NCBI RefSeq assembly: GCF_042647465.1
Contig: NZ_JBHRVN010000004.1
From: Wagnerdoeblera intermedia
GTDB lineage: Bacteria > Pseudomonadota > Alphaproteobacteria > Rhodobacterales > Rhodobacteraceae
Length of the DNA: 64,000 bases
Strand: one strand, 5' to 3'
Program-made: the position numbers and the translations under genes
Notes under the pieces: model-generated
Database searches by the model: none
What the model was told of the DNA's origin: nothing
The model's input: only the letters and a program-made list of their open reading frames with translations
In this document: in pieces, positions 6,738 through 14,731 of the stretch
How the letters are laid out: each line of letters starts with the position of its first letter
How positions within the stretch are numbered: the first letter of the stretch is position 1

Positions 6738-6775
6738 GTTACGCTTTGATATAACTTGCTTCATAAAAGCGTAAC
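6738..6775. repeat. nested inverted repeat between the SOS promoter and the early promoter
   Basis: Perfect arms GTTACGCTTT (6738-6747) and AAAGCGTAAC (6766-6775), with an 18-base loop. A second, offset palindrome AAGTTA/TAACTT overlaps the left arm. There is no T-run, so it is more likely a protein-binding site than a terminator. The rest of 6453-6951 holds only the SOS promoter, the small minus-strand frame and the early promoter. Confidence 0.6.
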
Positions 6776-6843
6776 AGGCGACTTTTGCAAGCAAAATATC
6801 AGCCAGAAATCCCATGCCCTGAAAGGCTCTCCTGCCGTTAAAA

Positions 6844-6858
6844 TCCACATTTGGTGAA
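6844..6858. promoter_or_regulatory. operator-like 15-mer upstream of the early rightward promoter
   Basis: TCCACATTTGGTGAA, centred 31 bases before the site in the promoter spacer. Confidence 0.6.
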
Positions 6859-6866
6859 TTTTAATA

Positions 6867-6895
6867 TTGACCAGTCCACATTGCGTGGATTAACT
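6867..6895 (+). promoter_or_regulatory. early rightward promoter with operator in the spacer
   Basis: -35 TTGACC (6867-6872), 17-base spacer, -10 TTAACT (6890-6895). The operator TCCACATTGCGTGGA (6875-6889) fills the spacer, the same geometry as in the leftward promoter. It drives the recombination/integrase operon that starts at 6952. Confidence 0.7.
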
Positions 6896-6951
6896 TCATC
6901 TCATCAGGGCGCGACACATGAGCCGCCTGACATCCCAGATGGAGATCCGAA

Positions 6952-7143
6952 ATGCCCCGCAAGACCGACTTCTCTGTAACCCCTGCTGGCGCAGTTATCC
7001 GCGCCGCGCTGCTTGAAGAATTCCGCGCCTATCGGGCCCGCCCGGTGAGTGACGTCACCCTGCCCGCGCCGCTCACCGTGATCGGCCACAACCGCCTCCG
7101 GGGCTTTGCTCCTGTCGAGGCCCAGCCGATCCGGGTGCACTGA
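6952..7143 (+). CDS. hypothetical prophage protein, 63 aa, first gene of the early operon
   Basis: The ATG is preceded by GGAGAT at about six bases. A short, basic, soluble protein (MPRKTDFSVTPAGAVIRAAL). No motif is recognised. It is the first gene after the repressed rightward promoter, the position of lambda N-like or host-takeover genes, but there is no Arg-rich N-type motif. It overlaps the next ATG at the stop codon. Confidence 0.55.
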   Translation: MPRKTDFSVTPAGAVIRAALLEEFRAYRARPVSDVTLPAPLTVIGHNRLRGFAPVEAQPIRVH

Positions 7144-7355
7144 TGAAAACCGTTTCCGCATACCGGGCAGAGGATGGCAGCCTGCACGAAACCCGCGAGG
7201 GGGCCGCTGTCGCCGATCTGGTCGCTGCTGGCTTCGATCCCGCCATTGCTTCCCAAATCATCGAGCGCCGCGCAGTGGTCGAGGACGTGCTTCGCCAGCT
7301 GACCGGCCGTGCGCACATCCCGGCATATTATCCGCCCCTTGAGGACGCGGCATGA
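7143..7355 (+). CDS. hypothetical prophage protein, 70 aa
   Basis: A small acidic alpha-helical protein (VADLVAAGFDPAIASQIIERRAVVEDVLRQL). Its ATG overlaps the previous stop and its stop overlaps the next ATG (ATGA). No family recognised. Confidence 0.55.
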   Translation: MKTVSAYRAEDGSLHETREGAAVADLVAAGFDPAIASQIIERRAVVEDVLRQLTGRAHIPAYYPPLEDAA

Positions 7356-7636
7356 AACACTGGCGCGCAGACCCCACAGCAGATGCGCGCCCTTCCTGGC
7401 ATGACCGCTCGCCGGAGATCGATGCGCAGAGGCTCATCTGGGAGCAGGAGGACGCGACGAGGCTTCACGCCCTCCTGGACGCTGATCGCAGCCTTCGCCG
7501 CTCTCCGGTCGCAGGAGAGCTACCCTGCCCTGAGTGTTCAGGAAAGGGCTATACCACTGAGCCGTTCCATTATATTCGCGGCGAAGGTGGTAATCCGATG
7601 ACCTGCAGCCGATGCCTTGGCTCCAGCATCCGTTGA
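7352..7636 (+). CDS. small protein with a DnaJ-type zinc knuckle, 94 aa
   Basis: The C-terminal half carries CPECSGKGY and, 21 residues later, CSRCLG. These two CxxC knuckles, the first of CxxCxGxG type, probably bind one zinc. The N-terminal half is charged and helical (DAQRLIWEQEDATRLHALLDAD). Such knuckles mediate nucleic-acid or protein contacts in small phage proteins; the target is unknown. It is coupled by ATGA to the previous gene; 98 bases follow before the next start. Confidence 0.6.
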   Translation: MKHWRADPTADARPSWHDRSPEIDAQRLIWEQEDATRLHALLDADRSLRRSPVAGELPCPECSGKGYTTEPFHYIRGEGGNPMTCSRCLGSSIR

Positions 7637-7734
7637 ATTTGAACAGCGCGGTTCCCCATCGCGCTCAGCCCGCTCGGTTACTACTCCCCAGATCAGTGCC
7701 GAGCGGGCGACCTTACCCACCAAAGGATCACCCA

Positions 7735-7977
7735 ATGACTTTCCTTGCACGGATTGACCGGGCCAGTTCCGCGCCCGTACCCACCCTTATCACCACCGAC
7801 CTCGACCGCGCAGCAGAAGGCCGCGCCATGGCTGAGGACATGGATACCGTTCTCAGCCGGCCCCCGGTCCGCCCCGTTGAGCAGCCCGCCGTTGGCTTCT
7901 GGGATCTGCTGGGCTTCGCGGCTGGCCTCGGCCTGCTGGCGGTGGCTCTCGCTATCTTCCTGCCGGCGGTGGTGTGA
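7735..7977 (+). CDS. small single-pass membrane protein, 80 aa
   Basis: The start at MTFLARIDRA follows an AAAGGA site at suitable distance. The N-terminal 50 residues are soluble, then a single strong hydrophobic helix (FWDLLGFAAGLGLLAVALAI) ends the protein: a C-tail-anchored topology. Unknown function. The ERF gene starts two bases after its stop codon. Confidence 0.55.
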   Translation: MTFLARIDRASSAPVPTLITTDLDRAAEGRAMAEDMDTVLSRPPVRPVEQPAVGFWDLLGFAAGLGLLAVALAIFLPAVV

Positions 7978-7978
7978 C

Positions 7979-8629
7979 ATGAGCAAGCAGGAGCACATCA
8001 GCACTGTAGCTGCCCGCCCCGTGCACGCCTCGATCTATCAGGCCCTCGCAGCTGCACAGGCTGAGATGGGTCCGGTCCTGAAAGAGAACGTCAACCCGGC
8101 CTTCAAGAGCCGCTACGCCGACTTGGCGAGCGTGGTCGCAGCCTGCCTGCCCGCTCTGAACGCGCACGGCATCTCAGTTTTCCAGCCAATGCGCGAGATC
8201 GATGGCACCCGCTTTGTGGTCACCATCCTCGCCCACGAAAGCGGTGAAACCATCGAGAACCCCGTGCCGCTGCTGGTGTCGAAGAACGACATGCAGGGCC
8301 TCGGCTCGGCCATGACCTATGCCCGCCGCTACGGCCTTATGGCAATGGCGGGCGTGGCGCCGGAAGACGACGATGGGAATGCCGCTGCGGCCGCCCCGCC
8401 GCCCCGTCAGGAGCAGCGCCAGCCGCCACGCGACCCCGGCCCGACTGCTGCAGACATGGCCATCAAGGCGCTGAGCGGCGCGGATACTCTCGAGCGGCTG
8501 GCAGCGATCTGGGGCGACCTGCCCCGCGCTGTACAGGGGCATCAGTCGGTGATCGACGCAAAGGACGCTGCAAAGGCCCGCCTCTCGCAGCCTTCGAATG
8601 AAACCACAAACAATGAAGAGGCGCAGTGA
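7979..8629 (+). CDS. erf: ERF-family single-strand annealing protein, 216 aa
   Basis: The start is set at MSKQEHISTV, two bases after the previous stop. Family features: FKSRYADLASVVAACLPALNAHGISVFQPM near residue 45, VVTILAHESGE, and GSAMTYARRYGLMAMAGVAPEDDDGNAA near residue 110, followed by a Pro/Gln-rich linker and a helical tail. ERF proteins (P22 Erf type) anneal complementary single strands during phage recombination and genome circularisation. The SSB gene overlaps its stop (TGATG), so the two are translationally coupled and probably work together. Confidence 0.9.
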   Translation: MSKQEHISTVAARPVHASIYQALAAAQAEMGPVLKENVNPAFKSRYADLASVVAACLPALNAHGISVFQPMREIDGTRFVVTILAHESGETIENPVPLLVSKNDMQGLGSAMTYARRYGLMAMAGVAPEDDDGNAAAAAPPPRQEQRQPPRDPGPTAADMAIKALSGADTLERLAAIWGDLPRAVQGHQSVIDAKDAAKARLSQPSNETTNNEEAQ

Positions 8630-9129
8630 TGGCAGGCTCAGTGAACAAGGTCATTCTCATCGGCAATCTGGGCCGCGACCCGGAGGTGCGCAGCTTCCAG
8701 AACGGCGGCAAGATCGCCAGCCTGCGCATCGCCACCAGCGAGACGTGGCGCGACAAGAACAGCGGCGAGCGCAAGGAAAAGACCGAGTGGCACACCGTCA
8801 CCGTCTCGAACGAGGGCCTGGTCCGCGTGGTCGAGCAGTATCTGCGCAAGGGCAGCAAGGTCTACATCGAGGGCCAGCTGGAAACCCGTAAATGGCAGGA
8901 CCAGCAGGGCCAGGATCGATACAGCACGGAAGTGGTGCTGCGCGGCTTCAATAGCCAGCTGGTCATGCTCGACGGTCCGAGCGGTGAGCGCGGGGGCGAA
9001 CAGGGCAGCTACGGCCAGCAGGATCAGGGCTACGGCGGTGGATCATCAAACGGCGGGTTTGGCGGCGGCGGTCGCCCCTCAAGCGCCGGATTTGACGAAG
9101 AAATTCCATTTTTTCCCGAGTGGCGCTGA
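8629..9129 (+). CDS. ssb: single-stranded DNA-binding protein, 166 aa
   Basis: A typical OB-fold start (VNKVILIGNLGRDPEVRS), the central EWHTVTVSNEGLVRVVEQYLRKGSKVYIEGQL, and KWQDQQGQDRYSTEVVL. A Gly/Gln/Ser-rich linker leads to an acidic tip (DEEIPFFPEW) resembling the DDDIPF tail that binds host partners, but with extra residues after it. It works with the upstream ERF protein in phage recombination and replication. The ATG at 8629 overlaps the ERF stop. Confidence 0.92.
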   Translation: MAGSVNKVILIGNLGRDPEVRSFQNGGKIASLRIATSETWRDKNSGERKEKTEWHTVTVSNEGLVRVVEQYLRKGSKVYIEGQLETRKWQDQQGQDRYSTEVVLRGFNSQLVMLDGPSGERGGEQGSYGQQDQGYGGGSSNGGFGGGGRPSSAGFDEEIPFFPEWR

Positions 9130-9183
9130 GGTGTCTGGCCCCGTGCGGGCCAGCATCCTGAACGCCAACCACAGGAGAGAGCC

Positions 9184-9516
9184 ATGAGCGGAGAGCTCGT
9201 TCAAATTCGCGAACACATCAAGACTGCATGCCTGACCCTCAATACCGTGAGGGGTGTAATCAGTGCCATAATTGGCCACGTCCCCGAGGCTGTCGATGGC
9301 GGAGGTAGCAACACCCCCGATGGGGCGCTCCATGAGGTTCTGGCCCTGGCAAGGGAAATGGCCGAAAGCGCTGAGGCGGTGGATGCGCGCCTGATCGATC
9401 TGAAAAACGCTGTATTTGGGGAAGGTACTGATGAGACTGGCAGTGCGACTGATCTGTGCAGAACGCCGCACCCCTGGAGTGCATCGGCGTCTCATCGCAG
9501 CCGAGACGTGGCATGA
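9184..9516 (+). CDS. hypothetical prophage protein, 110 aa
   Basis: The ATG has a strong AGGAGAGAGCC leader. The first 80 residues are helical (REHIKTACLTLNTVRGVISAII ... ALAREMAESAEAVDARLIDL). The last 30 residues are Ser/Thr/Arg-rich and less protein-like, so a small frameshift near 9430 is possible. It overlaps the next start by four bases. No family recognised. Confidence 0.5.
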   Translation: MSGELVQIREHIKTACLTLNTVRGVISAIIGHVPEAVDGGGSNTPDGALHEVLALAREMAESAEAVDARLIDLKNAVFGEGTDETGSATDLCRTPHPWSASASHRSRDVA

Positions 9517-9698
9517 CCGAGCGCATCAAATCCTCCCTGCTCGACTGCATGCAGGCCTATGCCCGTGACCACGGCTCCCTGCCCGAAGGTGGCGACATGG
9601 ACGCGATCTGCGAGACTGTGGCGGCCACTCACCGGCTCAGATCCAGCGAGGTGCGCAAGGTCTATGATCGCGAACTGCGCGTCTGGGATGCGGTGTGA
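9513..9698 (+). CDS. hypothetical prophage protein, 61 aa
   Basis: The start at MTERIKSSLL makes an ATGA overlap with the previous gene. A small helical acidic protein (DCMQAYARDHGSLPEGGDMDAICETVAA). No motif; the family is unknown. It is translationally coupled to the NinB gene that follows (TGATG). Confidence 0.55.
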   Translation: MTERIKSSLLDCMQAYARDHGSLPEGGDMDAICETVAATHRLRSSEVRKVYDRELRVWDAV

Positions 9699-10087
9699 TG
9701 GGGCAGACCATCATCATTCGCGGCGACCGCCAGCGTGATCTGGCGAAAGCCCTGATCGAGCGGGCACCGGCAGATGCGGTGGTGACGATCAAGGAAGGCA
9801 CCCGGAGCCTCGACCAGAACGCGAAGCTCTGGGCCCTGCTCTCCGATATCGCCCGCGCCAAGCCCGAGGGCCGCTCTATGGCCCCGGAGCTGTGGAAGGC
9901 CGCATTCATGTCGGCTCTGGGCCACGAAATCATCTGGCAGCCGGGCATCGAGAATGCCCCGCCATTTCCGGCAGGGTTCCGCACCTCGCGCATGAGCAAG
10001 GCGCAGTTCGCGGACCTGATCACCTTTGTTCAATCATACGGCGACCGCCACGGCGTGCGCTGGTCAGATGGGGGGAATGTGGAATGA
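9698..10087 (+). CDS. ninB: NinB-family recombination protein, 129 aa
   Basis: Family features: the DQNAKLWALLSDIARA segment near residue 38, then WKAAFMSALGHE and a C-terminal RMSKAQFADLITFVQSYGDRHGVRW, as in lambda NinB (Orf). Lambda Orf binds single-stranded DNA and helps load annealing protein in place of host RecFOR. It fits the ERF-SSB-NinB recombination set here. The start is ATG at 9698, sharing A with the preceding stop; GTG at 9695 is the alternative. Confidence 0.85.
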   Translation: MGQTIIIRGDRQRDLAKALIERAPADAVVTIKEGTRSLDQNAKLWALLSDIARAKPEGRSMAPELWKAAFMSALGHEIIWQPGIENAPPFPAGFRTSRMSKAQFADLITFVQSYGDRHGVRWSDGGNVE

Positions 10088-10593
10088 CCGAGAGACTGAC
10101 AGACAAGGAGCTGCGGGCGCTGGTGGGGGAAGCAACTCCAGGGCCCTGGGAGCTGTGCGCGCATCTTCGTCATGAGAATGAGAATGGCTGCACCTGCGGT
10201 TATCGCGGCGTAATCTTTGGTCCCGGACAGGAAGGATACGCTGTCTGCCAGCCTGGCCATGAGCCTGCCCCGCACGGGCAGGAAGGGTCTGAGCCTCCGC
10301 GCTACCCTCGCGAAGTCGAAATTGCCAATAGCCGACTGATCGCCGCCACTCCCGCTCTGGCAGCGGAAGTGCTGGAGCTGCGAGCGATGGCAGCCTCCAT
10401 GAAAGCCTTACTCATCGAGGGACGTGAAATCGTCGTCTGGGCGGCCGAGATGACCAGAGCCAGTGCGACACATCCTAATTTGGCCGAAGATACTGCCGGG
10501 AGGGCGGCGCTGGTCGCGGAAGATATTCGTGACTGCGAAGAGTGGATTTTCCGGTGCGAGCAGGAGATCGGAACTGTTGAGGTGTCATCATGA
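10084..10593 (+). CDS. hypothetical prophage protein, 169 aa
   Basis: The start MTERLTDKELRAL is fixed by an ATGA overlap with ninB. It has an N-terminal GEATPGPWELC segment, a Cys-containing loop (CTCGYRG), and the NSRLIAATPALAAEVLELRA helix that is common in phage proteins sharing a PGPW...IAxxP pattern. The C-terminal 60 residues are helical and acidic. Function unknown. Confidence 0.6.
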   Translation: MTERLTDKELRALVGEATPGPWELCAHLRHENENGCTCGYRGVIFGPGQEGYAVCQPGHEPAPHGQEGSEPPRYPREVEIANSRLIAATPALAAEVLELRAMAASMKALLIEGREIVVWAAEMTRASATHPNLAEDTAGRAALVAEDIRDCEEWIFRCEQEIGTVEVSS

Positions 10594-10964
10594 AGTTCAA
10601 CATTGAAATCCCCGATGAGCTTCTTTTCGCGGCAATCGAAAAGCATCCAAAAGAGCCGTGGGACAGGTTCGCCAGTAGGGTGAACAATGCCTTGGGCACG
10701 TCTTATGATGAGATGTACATCCGTGCTGCAAAATCCGTTGCAGAATGGCAGTTCGACCTTGGGCATAAGAAGTGCAAGCGCATCGATGAGCGCACCTTCA
10801 CCCTTATCCGCGCTGCATTGAAGTCGGGTAAAAGCCACCACGAGATAGCCGAGTTCGCCGGAGTTTCGCCTTCCACCGTATCCAGAATTGAGCGCGTTGG
10901 GGTCAATCTCGAGTTCCGCCAGATACAGGAAATGCGAAGGATAATTGACGGAGCGGCCGCATGA
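10590..10964 (+). CDS. HTH-containing phage protein, 124 aa
   Basis: The C-terminal part (ERTFTLIRAALKSGKSHHEIAEFAGVSPSTVSRIER) is a resolvase/Hin-type helix-turn-helix. The N-terminal 50 residues begin MKFNIEIPDELLFAAIEKHP, like small phage acidic domains. It probably binds DNA and may regulate late steps of the early operon. ATGA overlaps on both sides. Confidence 0.65.
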   Translation: MKFNIEIPDELLFAAIEKHPKEPWDRFASRVNNALGTSYDEMYIRAAKSVAEWQFDLGHKKCKRIDERTFTLIRAALKSGKSHHEIAEFAGVSPSTVSRIERVGVNLEFRQIQEMRRIIDGAAA

Positions 10965-11230
10965 GTTTCCAGCGCCACCAATCCGCCTTTGTCGAAATGG
11001 CCAATCCGGTTGAGGCGCAGTGCTTGGGCAAGGAGGCCTTCACGACCCCTGCCCTCGCCTGGAAGGTGATCCGTGCCCGCCACAAAGCTTTCCCGAAAGG
11101 GCGCAGGATGCCAGAGCGCAAAACCCCGAGGGAGCCATATCATTGCACCGCCTGTAGGTGCTGGCACATTGGCCCGCTGCGCTACAAGCCGCGCCAGATC
11201 CGCGAGAACCATAAGGGGCCGATCCGGTGA
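10961..11230 (+). CDS. hypothetical basic protein, 89 aa
   Basis: A basic protein with a C-terminal Cys/His group (YHCTACRCWHIG) that resembles a small zinc site and a Lys/Arg-rich middle (VIRARHKAFPKGRRMPERK). It is four-base-coupled to both neighbours. Likely nucleic-acid binding by composition; no family recognised. Confidence 0.55.
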   Translation: MSFQRHQSAFVEMANPVEAQCLGKEAFTTPALAWKVIRARHKAFPKGRRMPERKTPREPYHCTACRCWHIGPLRYKPRQIRENHKGPIR

Positions 11231-11625
11231 GCATCCACCCCGGCAACCTGACTGGGGCCCCACGGAGGGGCCTCAAGGGCACCACCCGAGCGCCAAAGCA
11301 GAGCCGCCGCAAGAAGCAAGGCAAGCTGGACCCCGACTATCTGGCCGATGTGCGCCGCCTGCCCTGTGTGATCTGTGACGCCTTCGGGTTTCAGCAAAAG
11401 ACCCGCACGGAAGCGCACCACACTTTTTGCGGCCGCTTCGGGCAGGACAAGACCCCGGACCGCCAAGCTATCCCTCTCTGCAATGGTCACCACGAAGGCG
11501 ACATGGAGACAGGAAAGATTGCGATCCACCTCGATAAGGCCCTCTGGGTCGACACCTATGGGCCTGACACCGATTTCATCGCCATCACGCAGGACGCGGT
11601 GGCCAGACTGAGGGGAGAGACATGA
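11227..11625 (+). CDS. Ref-like (RecA-dependent nuclease family) HNH protein, 132 aa
   Basis: A GTG start in a GTGA overlap. After a basic N-terminus (KQSRRKKQGKLDPDYL) comes LPCVICDAFG, then TEAHHTFCGRFGQDKTPDRQAIPLCNGHHEGDME: the Cys and His pattern of the phage P1 Ref nuclease group. P1 Ref cuts at RecA-made displacement loops. Together with ERF, SSB and NinB it points to a phage recombination module. A generic HNH annotation would be the alternative. Confidence 0.75.
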   Translation: MSIHPGNLTGAPRRGLKGTTRAPKQSRRKKQGKLDPDYLADVRRLPCVICDAFGFQQKTRTEAHHTFCGRFGQDKTPDRQAIPLCNGHHEGDMETGKIAIHLDKALWVDTYGPDTDFIAITQDAVARLRGET

Positions 11626-11756
11626 GAGGACGCCGCAGCCTTTTCGACGCAGGCACGGAGCATCACGACATGCTCCCCCTGCCCTCTGTCGCAGCGCTGG
11701 TGATCGTCGCGGCCATGGCCGTGCTGGCCTGCATCATCCTCTGGAGCGCATCATGA
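11622..11756 (+). CDS. tiny membrane protein, 44 aa
   Basis: ATGA overlap with the nuclease stop and four-base overlap with the next ATG. It has a basic N-terminus (MRGRRSLFDAGTEHHD) and one hydrophobic helix (SVAALVIVAAMAVLACIILW) at the end. Length and topology suit a holin-like or regulatory phage peptide, but nothing shows the function. Confidence 0.5.
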   Translation: MRGRRSLFDAGTEHHDMLPLPSVAALVIVAAMAVLACIILWSAS

Positions 11757-11989
11757 GCTTCATGGCCCCCATCGACACCAGCCCCCTGCGCGAGATCCGC
11801 GGCGCAGATCTGATGGGCGAGCTGCAGGCATTCATCGCGGACCTGCAGCGCGAGAACGCTGCCCTGCATGACCTTTGCGCGGCGCGGGCAGCAGAGAATG
11901 AGCGGCTCAAGGCGGATCTGGCAGCTGTCAAGAAAACCTTGACCACTGATGCCCTGCCTGCAATTCAAACAGGAAAGATTACCCGATGA
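11753..11989 (+). CDS. coiled-coil phage protein, 78 aa
   Basis: A continuous heptad-like helix (LQAFIADLQRENAALHDLCAARAAENERLKADLAAVKKTL) fills most of the protein. Coupled by overlaps at both ends. Unknown function; similar short coiled-coil proteins are common in phage early operons. Confidence 0.55.
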   Translation: MSFMAPIDTSPLREIRGADLMGELQAFIADLQRENAALHDLCAARAAENERLKADLAAVKKTLTTDALPAIQTGKITR

Positions 11990-12225
11990 AGAACAAACTC
12001 GCCGACCTGAATAACCACCTCTTCGCGCAGCTGGAACGCCTCGGCGAAGAGGGGTTGAGCGCTGAGCGCATCGAGCAGGAAGTGAAGCGCGCTGGCGCGA
12101 TCGTGCAGGTGGCGGACCAGATCACCGCCAATGCCGATCTGCAGCTCAAGGCGGCAAAGCTGTTTGCCGAGCATGGCGACCAGATCCTGCCCATGCTGCC
12201 CCAGATCGGACGGTCTTCGGCATGA
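11986..12225 (+). CDS. hypothetical helical phage protein, 79 aa
   Basis: An all-helical acidic protein (LNNHLFAQLERLGEEGLSAERIEQEVKRAGAIVQVADQI). The pattern resembles small phage proteins found next to HNH genes in alphaproteobacterial prophages. ATGA overlaps on both sides. Confidence 0.55.
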   Translation: MKNKLADLNNHLFAQLERLGEEGLSAERIEQEVKRAGAIVQVADQITANADLQLKAAKLFAEHGDQILPMLPQIGRSSA

Positions 12226-12878
12226 AGGGCGCCCGCATTCACTACGAGCCAGAGGAACTGGCCTGGATCGAGGCCCGTAAAGAATGGCCCAGAAAAGACC
12301 TTCACGCCGCGTTCTGCCGCTTCTGGAAGCGCGACGATGTGAGCTTCGACAACTTCAAAGCCCTCTGCACCCGAAAGGGCTGGAAAACTGGTCGCACTGG
12401 CAGGATTGAACCTGGAAGCGTGCCCCCGAATAAGGGGAAGCCCATGCCCGAGCATGTGCGAGAGAAATGCATGAAAACAGCCTTCAAGAAAGGCAACGTC
12501 CCGCACACCTTTCGCGGGCACGGCCATGAGCGCATCGACAGCAAAGACGGCTATGTCGTGATGATCGTCGATGAGGTGAACCCGTGGTCTGGGGCAAGAA
12601 CGAGGCCGGTTCATAAACACCGTTACCTTTGGGAACAGAAGCACGGCCCCATCCCGCCCGGACATGCTCTCAAATGCCTCGACGGGGACCAAACGAACTG
12701 TGACCCGTCAAACTGGGAGCTGGTCTCGCGCGGAGTGCTGAGCCGTCTCAATAGTCGCTGGGCAACGGTACGATTCAACGAAGCCCCGGACGAACTCAAG
12801 CCGACCTTGCTGGCTACCGCGAAGCTGAAGCAGGCGGCCCATGAAATCAGAAAGCCGAGCAAAGGAGCCAACACATGA
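12222..12878 (+). CDS. HNH endonuclease, homing type, 218 aa
   Basis: The N-terminal 60 residues form a basic HTH-like segment. The central PNKGKPMPEHVREKCMKTAFKKGN resembles NUMOD-like DNA-binding repeats. The catalytic region reads VHKHRYLWEQKHGPIPPGHALKCLDGDQTNCDPSNWELVSRG, the H-N-H layout of phage homing nucleases. It is coupled to neighbours at both ends, so it is part of the operon rather than a late insertion. Confidence 0.8.
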   Translation: MKGARIHYEPEELAWIEARKEWPRKDLHAAFCRFWKRDDVSFDNFKALCTRKGWKTGRTGRIEPGSVPPNKGKPMPEHVREKCMKTAFKKGNVPHTFRGHGHERIDSKDGYVVMIVDEVNPWSGARTRPVHKHRYLWEQKHGPIPPGHALKCLDGDQTNCDPSNWELVSRGVLSRLNSRWATVRFNEAPDELKPTLLATAKLKQAAHEIRKPSKGANT

Positions 12879-13048
12879 GCGACATGAAGCCCATCATGCG
12901 GGCCTCTGAGATCCGCAAAACCATGCTGGAGCTGACGGCGGCGGGTAACACCGTCCGCCTGCTGCCCGATGGCACTTTGATCTCCGAACCCGTGACGACC
13001 AAAGCAGACCTCACCCCGGACCTGATTGACTGGAGACGCCCGAAATGA
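12875..13048 (+). CDS. small protein upstream of integrase, 57 aa
   Basis: Starts MSDMKPIMRASEIRKTMLEL and ends LTPDLIDWRRPK. It overlaps the HNH stop and the integrase ATG by four bases. It occupies the place of an excisionase, but no HTH or MerR-like motif is clear. The TVRLLPDGTL...LIDWRR pattern is familiar from other alphaproteobacterial prophage proteins of unknown role. Confidence 0.55.
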   Translation: MSDMKPIMRASEIRKTMLELTAAGNTVRLLPDGTLISEPVTTKADLTPDLIDWRRPK

Positions 13049-13758
13049 AGCGTGACCTGCCCGTTTACTGCTACCGGAAGGGTAAGCGGGGCTACATCTA
13101 TTTCATTCGTGGTGTGACATGTGCACGCATCACCGCACAGCCAGGCTCACCTGAGTTTGCTGTGGAATACGCCCGCCTGCTTGCGGGCCGGGTGCAAACC
13201 AGCGGCAGAACACTGGACAAGTTGATCGAGCACTACCACGGCTCCTCACGTTGGGCGAAGCTGGCCTCAAACACGCGGAAGTCATATGAGCGCCACTTGG
13301 AATATTTCAGTCAGGCGGCGGGCAGCATCGACCCCGCCAGCTTGCGACGGGTTCACATCATCCAAATGCGCGATGCCCTCGCTGACAAGCCGACAGACGC
13401 GAATCGGAAGATCAGCACCCTGTCGGTGCTTTTCGAGCACGGCATCGATATCGGCTGGCTGAATGAAAACCCCGCCAAGGGGGTCCAGAGTATTCCGACA
13501 CAGGGACGTGTTCGGCAGCCTTGGCCCGCCGAAATGGTCGAAGCCTTCCGCCGAGCAGCGCCCCCGCGCACCGCACTCATTTTCGAGCTGCTCATCGGCA
13601 CGGGACAAAGGATCAATGACGTGCTCGATCTGAGATGGTCGGATCTGAGTGACGGTGCCTTTACGCTGACGCAAGGTAAAACAAAAAAGCGCCTTTATAT
13701 TCCGCTGACAGAGCGGCTTCAGGAAGTATTAGCAAATACACCGCGGCACAGCCTTTAT
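13045..13758 (+). pseudogene. int: tyrosine integrase, N-terminal part (interrupted)
   Basis: Contains the SAM-like core-binding domain (residues 50-135) and the first part of the catalytic domain: Arg in LLIGTGQRINDVLDLRWSDL and Lys in LTQGKTKKRLYIPL. At residue 238 (HSLY) the frame runs into an inserted sequence and stops five codons later. The remainder resumes at 14,732. Joined at the repeated TTTAT, the protein would be about 335 residues, normal for a phage integrase. As it stands it lacks His, Arg-2, His/Trp and the Tyr nucleophile, so it should be inactive. Confidence 0.88.
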
Positions 13759-14731
13759 CCCACATTTCCCAAGTAAGGCGCTGATTTCGCTGTCCTGACC
13801 ATTATATTTTCTATATAAAACATGGTGTTGAAGGCTGCGAGGGGCGCGTTTCATGGATCACCCAGAGGGTGCGGGCTTGCAACGGGCAGATCGGGTGGAT
13901 TTCGACCCTCGCGTGCGGCTGGAATTTCGCGGCACGCAGCTCAGTTCCGACGGCGGCCTTCTGGTGATGCGCGAGCTTGATGACGCGCTCGGGTTGTCCG
14001 ATTTGGCGTCAGCGGCGCTGCGCGATACTCGCTCTGGCAAGAACACGGTCCATCGGCTCGACGGCCTGTTCCGGCAATCAGTCTTTGGGCGGCTGGCCGG
14101 ATACGAGGATGTCAACGACGCCAACCGTCTCGCCTGCGATCCGGTCATGCGCCAAGTTGTCGGCGGCAGAGCGGTCGATGCACAAGCGGCCTCGGCATCG
14201 CAGATGGGACGGTTCGAGACCGAGACGCTGGCTCTGGCCGGGAACCGTGCCGCGCTGGCCGACCTGAACGGGCAATGGATCGACCGGTTCCATGACCGTA
14301 ACGGGCTGAAGTACATCGTTCTGGACATGGACAGCTCGGTCAGCCCGACCCATGGCGACCAGGAAGGGTCCGCCTGGAATGGCCATTTCGACTGTAGCTG
14401 CTATCACCCCAACTTTCTGTTCAACCAGTTCGGGATGCTGGAACGCTGCGCCCTGCGCCATGGCAACGTCCACAGCGCCGATGGCTGGCGTGATGTTCTC
14501 GACCCCGTCATTGCGCGCTACGCGGAGCGCGACCTTGGTGGCAGGTTCTTCCGGGCCGATGCTGCCTACGCGATCCCGGCGATCTATGAGCGATTGGAAG
14601 AAGCGCGGTTCTTCTACGCCATCCGGCTGCCCGCAAACGCGGTCCTCAAGGACAAGATCGCGCATCGGCTAACGCGCCCTGTCGGGCGGCCGTCACTGAC
14701 CAAGGTCAAGCGGTTCTTCGAGGAATTCGAG
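13759..14731 (+). mobile_element. IS1380-type insertion, 3' truncated, inside the integrase gene
   Basis: Flanked by TTTAT at 13754-13758 and 14732-14736; removing one copy plus the insert restores the integrase frame exactly. IS1380 elements make 4-5 bp target duplications, which agrees. The left end starts CCCACATTTCCC, but no matching inverted end is found at the right, and the transposase is cut short, so the right part of the element is missing. Confidence 0.75.
13853..14731 (+). pseudogene. IS1380-family transposase, C-terminus missing (293 codons left)
   Basis: The N-terminal two thirds of an IS1380 DDE transposase: FRGTQLSSDGGLLVMRELDD at the start, VLDMDSSVSPTHGDQEGS (first catalytic Asp), FFRADAAYAIPAIYERLEE (second Asp region) and FFYAIRLPAN. 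Full members are about 430-460 residues and continue with a third acidic region, which is lost. The frame runs on into integrase DNA as HKITACVSAIIWHGKIS and stops at 14,797. Inactive by truncation. Confidence 0.85.
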
